A stretch of DNA of 64,000 nucleotides from Straminergon stramineum (Eukaryota; Streptophyta; Bryopsida; Hypnales; Calliergonaceae): NCBI GenBank assembly GCA_963920665.1, contig OY987265.1, positions 3,539,001 to 3,603,000 on the forward strand, in the 5' to 3' direction. This document shows, piece by piece, positions 49,661 through 61,024 of this stretch (position 1 is its first letter; the number at the start of each line of letters is the position of its first letter). The notes beneath the pieces are model-generated. The model saw only the letters and a program-made list of their open reading frames with translations, was not told the origin of the DNA and ran no database searches. The position numbers and the translations under genes were made by a program.

Positions 49661-49789
49661 TTGGCGATCGCCCCGACCTTCCAAGCCAAAATAATGCTGC
49701 CTGCCTCCTTGTCTAACGTACTTCACCTCTATCCGCCGACAGTTTTATTACATTTAATTCTGAAAAGTGCAAAACTGTAGCTTTATTTC

Positions 49790-51430
49790 CAAAAAAACAC
49801 TCTTTAATGCGACAAGTATCCAATGCAATATTAATGTAAGAAAAGGATAATTCCAGGTTTTCTACCCCACATTTAAACATGCTTTTCAAACCCTATACCC
49901 TAAACCCCAAACCCTACAAAAAAAATCTGAATTGTAGAACCCTCAATTGTACATATTAACTTATAACGTTGCTTGAGTTTTTAAAAGTAGTGGTGCAATG
50001 TGTGAAATATGTTTTATTTTTTAATATTTGAAGTTTAGAATGCAATCATGACAATGTGATGCATATGCAGATCTTACTATCTTTGTCATTTAGGTTTCAA
50101 TTGTTCTTAAGATTTACTTTATTATGGGCTACTACACAAATGTGGATCATTGGATTATAACTTAGAGTATTTCTTCAATTTTTGTTGTAGAATGCATTGA
50201 TAGTGTAAAACATCAACATAAATATCCTAAAAGAATTTATATTATCTCATTATTCTATTACAACATTTATAGGATGATGCTCAAAATGATTTAAGTACTT
50301 TAATGTAATTTTATGTGATATGCTGTGGACTACATTAAAGTAAGCATTTATACAATAAAAATGAAATGGAGGTTCTTATCATACATGCTTATACTTATGT
50401 ATACGTTTGTGCACCCTAAATTGTAAACCATCAATAAATTTATCACAACCCTAAAATATTAGAACTTAGGTAGTGTAAAATGTGATTGACCTTCAAATAT
50501 GATGAGCTTTCAAAATTCAAATACAACAATTGAGATAAGTAGGTCATACTCCAATGATTACAAGTCCATTTCATCTCAAGACTTTTTTGCAAATGATTTT
50601 TCGAGAAGGTTCATAATATCATATCTTGTAGATTATAAATTTACAATATTGATTTAATTGCTTATGTAGTTGTGTAGGCCTAGGCTTTTTTTAAATCTTG
50701 AAACCCCAAAATCCTAAGCCTTTTTTTTCTATCGAATATCATTCAAAATTGCCATTTCTATTGTGAAGAGCAAAAACTTTATAAATTAACTTTATATCCA
50801 ACCATAGGAATTTGTACTAGATTAGTATAAAAATGTATGGGAATAATGTTATCATCTTGATAACATTAAGTGCATACATTCCATGATATTTGTATTTAAA
50901 GTAAGAAAAAAAATCTTTTCTTTTGTCTTGCTATACTTGATTCTTGGGCTTTTCATTTTCTTCACTTTAAATTTTGGCACTAACGATTTTAATTTTATAA
51001 TATTTTCTATTGAAGAATCTAGCTAATAAGCGAAGAATCTTGGATAAAAATTCAAAAATAAATCATTTCATTGAAATCATATTTCACAAGAGTCCTCTAT
51101 AAGAGTGTAGGGCCTTTGAGACTTTAGGAATTAATTACTTTCCTTCAAAGGCATAGAAATCAATTAGAAATTGAAACCAATTAAATTGTTACAATTTTGA
51201 CTTTGAATATTTTTTGCTATTAGCCAAAAAGTATTGTTGATATGACAAACTTGTAAAAAACCACCAATGTAAAACTAAATTCTTTTTAATAACACATCCA
51301 TTTGCATTCTTTGTTTACAAATCAAATGATTTTCTAAAGAAGAGGCTATTTAGTGACACTTTTCATGGTTGTATTGATTTAGTGCCTCACTATATAACAT
51401 ATTAAAGACATAATTTCTATAGCTTTCTTC
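49790..51430. other. AT-rich spacer between the two hairpin clusters
   Basis: About 1.6 kb of AT-rich DNA with no reading frame of note. A short telomere-like stretch, ACCCTATACCCTAAACCCC, lies near 49,890. The sharp change in composition at both edges could mean a separate insertion, but no terminal repeats were seen. Confidence 0.5.
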
Positions 51431-51439
51431 ATTCACCAT

Positions 51440-52430
51440 GCATTGCATGCTCTACCCGTCCGCTCATCCGCCTACCTCTACAAAGTTAAAAACACCTCTC
51501 CCTCTCACCCTCTCCCTTGTCCGCCCGTCCGCCGTGGGCCGACCTCCACCAAATTGAAAACACTTCACTCTCGCTCCCGCCTTCCTCCCCGTCCGCCCGT
51601 CCGCATTCGCCATTTGCCCGTTCGCTCGTCCGCCTAGTGAACAAGAGGGCGAACAGTAAGGCGGACGCTCATTTTGTGAAGCAACAAACTTCTTTTGACA
51701 TTTCCGATTTGAGATTTTGGTGTTTTGGGGCGTGTGATATACCATTGGAAAGGTATTTCCAAGACCTTTCCAACGGTATATTACACGTTCCAAAATTCTA
51801 AAAAATGAATTCAGAAATTGCAAGTGAAAGTTGTTGCGACTACATAGTGAGCGTCCGCCCAGCTGATCGCCCATCCGCCTGTCCGCTTGGCGGACGGGAG
51901 GGTGGACGGCTAGGCAGATGGGCGGACACCTAGGCGGATGGGCGGAGACCAAGGCGGACGCCCATGTTTTGAAGTAACAAACTTCTTTTGACATTTTCGT
52001 TTAGAGATTTTTTATTTTTGGGGCGTGTGATATACCATTGGAAAGGTATTTCCAAGACCTTTCCAACGGTATATTACACGTTCCAAAATTCTAAAAAATG
52101 AATTCAGAAATTGCAAGTGAAAGTTGTTGCGACTACATAGTGAGCGTCCGCCCAGCTGATCGCCCATCCGCCTGTCCGCTTGGCGGACGGGAGGGCGGAC
52201 GGCTAGGCGGATGGGCGGAGACCAAGGCGGACGCCCATGTTTTGAAGTAACAAACTTCTTTTGACATTTTCGTTTAGAGGTTTTTTATTTTGGGGGCGTG
52301 TGATATACCATTGGAAAGGTATTTCCAAGACCTTTCCAACGGTATATTACACGCTCCAAAATTCTAAAAAATGAATTCAGAAATTGCAAGTGAAAGTTGT
52401 TGCGACTACATAGTGAGCGTCCACCCGTCT
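51440..52430 (-). repeat. Right cluster of 41-bp hairpin modules, inverted (3 copies)
   Basis: Hairpins at 51,739-51,779, 52,032-52,072 and 52,305-52,345, spaced 293 and 273 bp. The arms are ATACCATTGGAAAGGT / ACCTTTCCAACGGTAT and the loop is the reverse complement of that in the left cluster, so this cluster faces the other way. The linkers are rich in GGCGGACG. Confidence 0.82.
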
Positions 52431-52740
52431 GCTCAGGGGACGGGCTCTAGAATCCGTGGACGGGGTCGTGGACGGGCGGACGGGATGGTAGATGGGGTCG
52501 TAGACGAGCGGACAGGATGGCGGATGGGGTCGCAGACGGGCAGACGGGATGGTGGACGGGGTCGTGGACGGGCGGACGGAATGGCGAACAGGGTCGCGGA
52601 TGGGCGGACGGGCTCTAGAATCCGCGGATGGCGGTGCAGACGGGGTCGCGGACAGGAAATTACCCTAGGGTAAAAATCAAATTTTTCGAATGTCACAAGA
52701 TGTCCGGGGGGGTCGCGGACGCGGATGCCGGACGTCCGAA
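52430..52740 (+). repeat. CGGACGGG-rich degenerate tandem array
   Basis: Short units such as GGGGTCGTGGACGGGCGGAC recur with small changes, giving about 300 bp of purine-biased, CpG-rich DNA. GGGCTCTAGAATCCG occurs at both 52,441 and 52,610. The frames through it encode low-complexity Arg/Gly/Asp runs and are not genes. Confidence 0.7.
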
Positions 52741-54843
52741 CGCTGGCGGTTGCGTCAGGATGCCCTATCAACCTTGGTCAAAGTAGATGTCATGTTGGAT
52801 ACACTAAGCATGTTGTCACGGATGTCAAATTGTGCATCAACAAGGATGTCTTAAGTGTCATGAAAAATGAAATGACCTTAATGACGATGATACATTCACA
52901 GCATGTTCTCTTCTGGGATTACTTGTTCATTTTCATATTCCATGTGACGATGACATATCTGGTTTATTTTGGAATTTTATTTCTAAACTATTTTGTAGAT
53001 TTTTATTTGTTGTGAACTGTCTCATGCATTTTCTGCCTTGGACTTTGGTAACTGACGGCCTTCTTCATGCTACTGATGTTCTTTGACGTTTCTTTCAACT
53101 AAAAGAGTGTTTTTCATATTCAGTAATTTGTATGACAAAGAAGCCATCAATTTCTCTGTGGAATTATGACTTTCTCAGGTCCTTATTTAATCTTCTAATT
53201 TTTTTCCAAAGACCATTATGGGTTTGAAGAAGGTTCTCACCTATATATGCAATTATGCACTGATATGGTGAGTAGCATCTTCAAGAATTTCTGAAATTAT
53301 TCTTTGAAATTGCCATTTTCTTGAAGGTAGTCTTCTTCCCATCAATGAAATGCTACACCATACTTGAGAGGGAGAAAATTGGATAGGTATAAGGACATCC
53401 ATTTCTATCCATATTTCACAACTGTGCAGTTTGTAATTTCTCTCATAATGAAGAACTACAAGTGTTCCCATTCCTTCACCCATCCTACTTTTTTACTTTA
53501 CACTTTCTTTGACAAAATTATTTTCTTATGAAGATGTATCCCACCATAATTTTCAAAACAACAAGTGTGTTTGTTTTTGAGACGGGTAGAAGACCATAGT
53601 GAAGGCCAAGAAAGTGGCAATTGAAAAAAAGGGGTAATGGAAAAAAGGGTCAAGGTTATTATTTAATTTAAAAAAGCAAGAGACCTTGTCAATGTTTGTA
53701 TATTCTTAGTGAATGAAAGTTTTCATGAGAATAAGGTGACGAATATTTTTTGGACAAAGACCAATCGCCAACCATTAGTAAAATTGAGTATTCCTATTTT
53801 CCAAAGAACATCCTTTTTTTTTATTTAGTACCCATTTCCTAGAATTGTATATATAGTTGTAGTACTTCTGTAAAAGAAGTCATGCTTTCTATCTTGGCTT
53901 CATCCTCTATTAAGAAACAAAGTTACATTTTGTTATTGAGTGTCGCTATTAATTTTATGAAACTCATAAAAAGTATCCATTACAAGCTTCCTTTATTACA
54001 GCAACCTACTTGTACATGAGTGGAACTACCAATTTCTTCCTATCAACAATTTCCTAACATTTCTAGGGGAAGAAGACCACCCTTTCTTTTCCATTCATCA
54101 GTTGTGGCATTAACAAGGTTTCCAATTTTTTTTTTAGAGTGACCATGACCCTTTTTTCCATTACCCATTTTTTAGGATAGACACTTTTTAGGCCATCCAT
54201 AAAGTGCAAGATCTATGTAATAAATGAAGCCACAGTTGTTGTTTCCATAAATATGGCAAGGTATATGAACATGCCCATGGATGTTTGTTATTTCTTTTTC
54301 CAATTCTCTTCCCAATTTTTTTTCTATTTTTCAAGTCAATGGCCATTTAACCATTTATTTCCTCAAATTCAAGTGGCTAAACCTTCTATGCCTATGCTCC
54401 AACGAAATTTGCTCAGGCAGCACATGTCATTAGCTCCTTAAAAGGCCACAAATTCTGACTACAAATCACTCCTATAGCCACTACTACAACATCCATCCAA
54501 GAAATTTTTTTGGGGGGCCACCAAAGCACTTGCCCATCCCTACATTTTTCCCTTCTGGTCAGTGTTTTACCTCAGGCAGCAGTGACTTTTCAAAATTTAC
54601 CCACAGTGAAAATAAGCGCAATGGCTGATGTGGCCTTCTCTTATTTTTGTGACGTCAAAAAAATCTCAATATGTTCTCTTTGACATAGTCTGAAACAAGT
54701 CTATCTCAAGTGACGTTCATGCATTTTCCCACCAACATGACTGCGTTTTTCACAACATCCAATAAAATTCATAGTACCCTGGTTGGAAACCGGCTAACAC
54801 ATTGACGTCTCGAAAAACACAACGCGTTTTTGGCTAACGACAC
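52741..54843. other. Right subterminal region of the CACTA element, no gene seen
   Basis: AT-rich. GATGTC and GACGT motifs cluster at 52,780-52,850 and 54,650-54,810. Near-identical inverted copies of GGGTAATGGAAAAAAGGGTC occur at about 53,632 and 54,148, possibly ends of a small nested foldback. No coding region is recognised. Confidence 0.5.
53631..54167. repeat. Inverted-repeat pair, possible nested nonautonomous element
   Basis: The arm 53,631-53,655 and the arm 54,142-54,167 are inverse copies with about one mismatch in 25. They enclose 486 bp of AT-rich noncoding DNA. No target duplication was found. Confidence 0.5.
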
Positions 54844-54867
54844 CAAAAACACGCTTTTCTTATAGTG
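54844..54867 (-). repeat. CACTA right terminal inverted repeat
   Basis: It ends CGCTTTTCTTATAGTG, the inverse of CACTATAAGAAAAGCG, and is followed by GTT (54868-54870). These are nearly the same terminal bases as in the two MITEs at 20,962 and 59,494. Confidence 0.88.
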
Positions 54868-54870
54868 GTT

Positions 54871-56140
54871 GCCAAGCCTTTTGTGGCTCCATCTGTTACG
54901 CATTGAAAAATTCAACAAGAAGAACCTCAATGAAAACCAAGACTTCACCACCTACTCAAAAGGTCGGGTGTGCCTCATCTATGAAGCAAGCAGACCTTCA
55001 AACTCACCTACAAAACATGGAGAGAAGAAGTAGAAGACAAGTACAACAAAACCTCAAACTCCCATCAAGACTATTTACCTCAAGAAATGCTAGTTTGTGG
55101 CAAACTCGCTATACCATAAGAAGCAAAAGACAAACCACGAACAAAAAGTGGCGTTGTTGAGGAGCTCACCAACCCGTGGAGCCTTTAAGGAGATCACTAG
55201 TTTATGAGAAAATGAGCTCTACCTAAAGTCGAAGGCCAAGATTGCTTGGACGAGAATAACAGATGACTGAATTCAAATTTATAGGAGGAGTGGTTGGATT
55301 TTTTCCCTAGTATTTATCAACGGCTCTTGTTTTTCCAAAAAGGAGGGGTCACTATAGGGAGGGATTTCTCATCATTGGAGATATTATGACTACTTTGAAA
55401 AAATTTGAACTACTCATAATGTTCAATATTTTTGGCATATTTTTTACAATTTCAGCCTTCTTTAAAATTATTAGAACCTTTGGCATTTTCCAAGTAAACT
55501 AGCATATTCAGGCTTTTCTTTCTTTTAAATTTAAAAAACTTCAACACTTTCAAAAACTTCTGAATTTTCAAAACCTTTAATACTTTTAGAACCTTGGTAG
55601 CATTTCAAAACCTTCACTCATCTTACAATTCAAAACCTTCACTTGTTCAACCTTATAGACTTTGTTCACTTCCTAGCAAGAATGACATACATTAATGGCT
55701 GCATTTTTAGAGTTTAATGAGCTTGATACCTTTTTGTTTCTTAAGCCCTCCCCCAATTCACTCAAGCTTAGGCCATTAATAGGTTTTAGGTGGGGCAGGG
55801 CATTTCAACCTAGCTTACAAAGTAGATGGCCCTAAATTTTGCAAGATGAGTGGTGATGCTCTAAAGTACTAGCAACAAACAAGAAGGTAGTACCATAATT
55901 TGATGCATGGAGCTTTAAACAACAAGTCTTGGAAAATTAAGAGGGTGTAATTGAACTAGGTCTTGAAAAAGTGTAACAATGAATTTGGACATTATGAGTT
56001 ACAACGTAAGAAGTATGAACCCCATGAGGTTAATAAACTCTAGCTAAGTAGCTATACATTTAAGAGTTGAGACCAAAGTTCGACAAATTCATGTTACAAG
56101 AACATGAATTGAGGAGAGTAGGAGCTAAGAGATTTGGGAG
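54871..56140. other. Intergenic DNA right of the CACTA element
   Basis: One 85-codon frame at 54,903-55,160 is Lys/Arg/Thr-rich and unrecognised. The region around 55,500-55,640 has loose repeats of TTCAAAACCTTC. No gene is supported. Confidence 0.5.
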
Positions 56141-56149
56141 AAAGTTGTG

Positions 56150-57000
56150 GTGACAAGTGAAGGTTGGTACTTGGAAGCAACAATCACATACATTCACTCT
56201 CAAACACAAGTTGTCAAAGAGGGGGTGCAATATTCCTAGCATCGAAACTTGTATTGTTGGTGATCCAAGTAGGAGCATTGATGCACAACAAATTGCATTG
56301 GGTGATAATGAGTGGATTGTTGGAGGGAAACATTGGTTTAGCCTACACTTATGCCTCAAATACTCTATTAGGGCGATGCATTCTATGGGAAATTTTTTTG
56401 GCAAATTACATAGACATTGTCAATGGATTCTGTGGGGTGATTTGAACATGGTGGAGGTAAGAGGGGACAAAATCTTGGCATGTAGGAGGCTTTTTCTCAC
56501 TAGGGAAAGATTGCTTTTTCATATAGTAAAAATTGCACTCCAAGTAGCAAAAATTGAGGGGTTTGGCAAAAGCATCAGATACTCTTGAGACAATGGTCAA
56601 CAAAATGGAACTAGACCAAATTTATTTGTTTTATAATAAGCCACTTTTATGAGAAAGGAAGTTGGTTAGACATAACATTAGAAGATATGATGTAATATCA
56701 TCTCACTCCCCCATAAAGGCGATTGTCACACTTGAATACAACCCACGTTGCTGAGGTCACTAGAAGATGTTGAAGCGATGGTTAGAAGAGTCAAAGGTTG
56801 AGTTTGAGCAATTCAAAAGAGCATTTGTTTATAGGGTACTCTTTTTATTCCAAATTCCAAAAAAACTGGAGAGTTCTACAAACAATACAAAACAAAGGGA
56901 AAGATTATGAAATTGGAGTTGAAAAAGAAAATGGAGGTACAATCATAGGCCTACAAGAAGATTCCACAAACCTAGATCAACAAGAACATTTGGGTCTGCA
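56150..57000 (+). pseudogene. LINE (L1-like) endonuclease remnant
   Basis: Broken frames on the + strand carry pieces that resemble, in order, the AP-endonuclease domain of plant LINEs: NIGLAYTYASNT (like the IGIANVYAPN motif), LWEIF, WGDLNMVE (like GDFNMVE), DNGQQ and SHSPI (the terminal SDHSP-like motif). They lie in two or three frames with several stops. The reverse transcriptase part is not recognisable nearby, so this is a 5' fragment or heavily decayed. Assignment is by motif order only. Confidence 0.5.
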
Positions 57001-57699
57001 ATAAGCAATAGAAGTAGAAGTATATATATATATAAATGTAGAGTGCCAAAAAACCCTTGTGGTAAGAAATTATAAATTTTGATTATAGTGTATATAAATG
57101 AGTTTGGGTGTCTTCTAAATACTATAGGGTGTGGAATATTGTGATGCATAATTAGGAAGAAAAGTATACTTAGGATACCCCCCTTTCTATATTCATTTAG
57201 TGGGACAAATTCTTTTAATTAGTGTTGCCTTGTGAGTTGGCGTTTGGTCAAATGATCAATTTTTAAACATTGGACAGTTTATTCCAGTTGGTGAGTATGT
57301 GGCCGTTGGATGGAAACTAGTGAAGTCTATGAAATCAATAGTTTAGGATAATTGCTAGGATTCACTATTGGTCATCTTTTTGGATCTAGCTTTTTGCTCA
57401 TTTTGTCCTTGATTTTGCTAAAGGATTGACATATTAGGGCTTCAATGACATTCAATTGGTGATTTGAGGGATTTACTTATTCTCCTTAAGGGTGTAGGTT
57501 GTGCTTTGGGCATGCAAGATGGCTTTGAATTTCAAGATCAAGTTGTACAAGGTTGTAGATGAGAGTGAGTAGTCCGAGCTTTTTAGCCCATTCATTTTGC
57601 CACAATAGTAACACTTATGTGGAGTTCCGTTTACATTTGGAAAAGGGTTGGTGTGTAGATTGGCCATTCTAATTTTGGGACTTTACATTCAAAACAAGT

Positions 57700-59480
57700 T
57701 TGAGGCAATAAATGGAGTCTGTGAGCAAATTTAAACAATAACTAAGGCGAAGGACAATGGAGGAGTTTGTAAGCAAAGTCGCCTTACCACAGTTGGATAA
57801 AATGGGAGCAACGATTTCATGGCACCACTGGAATTGAAGTTCCCAAGTGTTGAAGTGGAGGTGTTGTCACCCAGACATTGCAAAAGTCACTTTAGGGTTT
57901 GATACACATGAAGTGATTGCAAAGGAAGAAAATTTCTTGCAATCCAAACTTATTTCTAATGATATCGTGGAAAATTATAAGTCTACTACCTTAAAGTTAA
58001 CAAGGGAGCTAGTATCCATGGACTTCACAAATCATTAGTGGAAGCTCAAAAGTTACAATCAACATGGTGTGGTAGTCATGAAGATTTGTTGCAGGGAGTG
58101 CAACAAGGAAATCAACATCATTGATAGTGATCACTCTCAATCTATTATCTAGAGCTTGTTTGCAAATTTTTAAAAGTCTCATTTGCATTCTACATTGTAT
58201 ATTAAACAATGATGTAAGAGGAAGGAGATCTTGTATAGTAATCATCCTAAGGAGGGAAATAAAGATAAACCCTTAATTTACACTCCAATTGACTAAAGGC
58301 ATTTGGTGGATGAAGGTGTAAGCATTCTCGAAGTTGGGAATGATTCTATCTCTATATATGATCCTACATTTATATAGGTGGGAGATGTAGGGGGTTCTCA
58401 ATTAAAATTGTTTTGGTACAAGGGGTGCTTCAAGATTGATGGAGAAATAGTATTGTTGTGCCCACCAAAACATAATTTAAGAATGAACCTAGAAAATAAT
58501 CACCTATTTAGATTTGTTCACACAAAATATGTTGAGGATTTGGTTGTTCCTAGGAAGTCCATGATGAGGTCAACTACACTCACTACTTGAAAAGGGTTAG
58601 GCCAACAATAAGGTCAAAATCCACCATTGGCAAGCAATCCGACTTGCACACTTGGCTTAGCAATTCATCCAATAGAGATTCTAAAACTGCAGAGGACTCT
58701 CAATTAGGTATGGATTAAAATTCAATTTTTTCATTATTGTACTAGGGTTTTTGGAAAAGAGCACTGAAAAAGGTGGTAAATTGTAGATGCTCTATTGGAC
58801 CACCCAAAACCTAGAGCATTGTGGGTATTAGAGCCTAGTACTATTGCAATTTTTTTCCAAATATGGAAAAAATACTAAATATTTGCACAAGCATTGAAGA
58901 TATACAAAAGCAAGCATATGTGTAATCTCTTTGCCTTGAATTTTGAAGGTCCCTTGTATGATAGTATAAAACATGAAAATAATAAAGGGGTCCAATTTAT
59001 TGTTGGGGAGTGTGCTTCTTTGTTTGATGTTGTTTCTCACATTTACTTGGAGGCTAAATCAACTCATGGAGTTAAGGCCCTATCCTCGTCATCTTCGTTG
59101 AAGATGAGATAGAGGCAAAGTCCTGTATTTTTTGGGAGGCACGTTTTGATGGATTGGTGGGTTTCTTAGACCAAAAGGAGGATCAAATGTGCATATCAAC
59201 TTTCAACCCACAAGTAGACAATGGTGAGTCTAGATATTGAGCTATAGTCCTTTTGGTTAAATTAGAAAGGAAACTTTGCATGCATCACCATGGTGAATCC
59301 TTTGCATGATAAGTTGCTAAGACTAGTCTTTGTTGTATTTCATACCTGCAATTATTTTGATTCCGTATTGGTTAGAAATCAATGGAAGACTATTGATGCT
59401 TTTGGCAAGGAAGTTGTTGGACATTGGTTGTACCCTTTATGGGGCATGCTTCACGTGGAGACTCGAGGAGAAGACAATTG
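57700..59480 (+). pseudogene. Unrecognised broken coding-like segments
   Basis: Several + strand frames of 60-72 codons follow one another with stops and shifts between: about 57,847-58,038, a cysteine pair ICCREC followed by histidines near 58,087-58,200 (perhaps a decayed zinc finger), 58,378-58,590, 58,894-59,112 and 59,290-59,481. The composition looks protein-like. I recognise no family. Continuity on one strand suggests one dead gene or transposon body. Confidence 0.3.
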
Positions 59481-59493
59481 ATGGTGAAGGATT

Positions 59494-59663
59494 CACTATA
59501 AGAAACCTGCATTTTTCGTGAAGTGCCTCAATTTTTTGGAACGGATTTTTTAGGATGCCCAATTCAACAAGCCCATGTTTTTATGTCAAGAAAAACATCA
59601 ACATCAAAAAATCCATTCTAAAAAATTGAGGCATGTCACCAAAAACCCGGATTTCTTATAGTG
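59494..59663. mobile_element. CACTA-type MITE, 170 bp
   Basis: It starts CACTATAAGAAACCTG and ends CGGATTTCTTATAGTG; the subterminal CCTCAATTTTTTGGAACGG is also mirrored by an inverse copy. ATT flanks both sides (59491-59493 and 59664-59666), giving a 3-bp target duplication. It is noncoding and foldback in form. Confidence 0.82.
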
Positions 59664-61020
59664 ATTACACTAGCAAAGTAGGATTTGAGGTACGAGACTC
59701 CTTGGGAAGGATGGTCTTTGTTTTGTGAATAGTGGGGAGAAAATAAAGATGATCAAGATTTCATGTATAATGGCAAGAAATTGATGAGCCCACTTGATAG
59801 TGCTATAAATAAACCTTTAGTTTGGGGATGACATGTGTCATTTAGACCATCTTGGTCAAGTTTACCAAAAATTTGCTGTAGAACAATACAATTTGAGAAA
59901 AGAAGATGTGCAACACACTAATAGACAAAATTGGACAAGGGCACAACACTTTTGTTTTCCAAAAGCTAGGACCTGCTTACATGAGCTTCAAACTATTAGA
60001 GAGACACATTAGGAATGAACATTGGGGATGGAGTTGTATTTGGCAATATGTGCTAATTACATTGACATTTTCCTCTTTGTTTCTTTGAGTCTAAAGGAGA
60101 GGGTTGTGCTTGCAAGCAAAATAACATTTTTCTTCCAGATATGGAAGTTATGGTTTAAGCATGGGGACCACAATGTAAGAGGAAATTCAAAGACACCAAC
60201 CCTCCAAGAATGTTTTGTGAGTAACCAATGCTACCTTGATGCACAATTCTCTTGTCATTTTGAGTTATTACTCATATGATATTCCAAAGATGCATTCTCT
60301 CACTTGCCGATTCCATTTCACTTCACAAGGTCTCATTCGTGTGAGATTTTCTTTAGCAAGGTGGGGGAATGCAAGGTATAGAAGGAACTTACAATTTGCA
60401 AGAACTAATGGGGTGTCCTAATATTGTAAACCAATTGGCTACAATTGAGTATGGGCAAAATAAATTGTGGTTTGACAAGGCACACAAACGACAAAAAAAT
60501 ATATCGGTTGATTTGCACCCTTTAGAACCTAGACATGCCCTTGCAAATTTAGCAGATTACCATAGTCTTGCAACAGATGAAGCCCTTGTTGCAATGCTAA
60601 AAGAGGGATTGAAGGCCTTCCAAACAGAATTGAAGGTGTTAAATATGTTCCCTTCTACTTTTGCAAAGGAGGTATGTAGAGATACAATTTCTAGATGCTA
60701 GATTGTATAGAGCCAAGCTAGCTTGTGGTGATTGATTCTAGCACCTTTAACTCAAAAAAAAATTTGGTGGTTGAAAACATCGGAAAGCCCATATATAAAT
60801 CAACCTTGGTAGCTAAGTTGAATGTACATCCCTTCCTATCCAAAGAACATTTAACCCGGATAAAGAATTGAATATACTTCAATAACACCGAGGAATACCT
60901 ATCTGTTGCAAATTCAACAACAACTTGTTTTTTTGAGCTTCAAAGTGATTGTGGTGTGTTGGGTCATTGCAAGAAACACCTATAGTTTTCCATAGCATTT
61001 TGAAAAAATGGTTTGTAATC
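59664..61020. other. AT-rich DNA with a short unrecognised frame
   Basis: A 110-codon frame at 60,369-60,701 (+) has an ATG start and balanced composition but no known motif. A weak echo of the LINE remnant (LANYIDI at 56,400 and CANYIDI near 60,050) suggests related repeat DNA. No gene is supported. Confidence 0.35.
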
Positions 61021-61024
61021 AATG

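Larger units (their letters stand above)
30307..54867 (+). mobile_element. CACTA (En/Spm) DNA transposon, 24.6 kb, with nested Ty3 element
   Basis: The left end is CACTGTAAGAAAACGAAG; the right end read inward is CACTATAAGAAAAGCGTG. Both are flanked by GTT (30304-30306 and 54868-54870), the 3-bp duplication typical of CACTA elements. Without the nested Ty3 element and its extra 5-bp duplication it is about 16.7 kb. It carries a + strand transposase gene (44,320-48,834) and a divergent - strand second gene (43,482-32,078), the common two-gene layout. GACGTC, GATGTC and GACATC motifs are dense near both ends and in the introns, as expected for subterminal transposase-binding repeats. Both genes hold premature stops, so this copy is probably not autonomous. 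Confidence 0.9.

Noticed and set aside
49885..49915. Telomere-like CCCTAAACCC stretch
   Set aside because: Only about two imperfect units; too short to claim an interstitial telomere.
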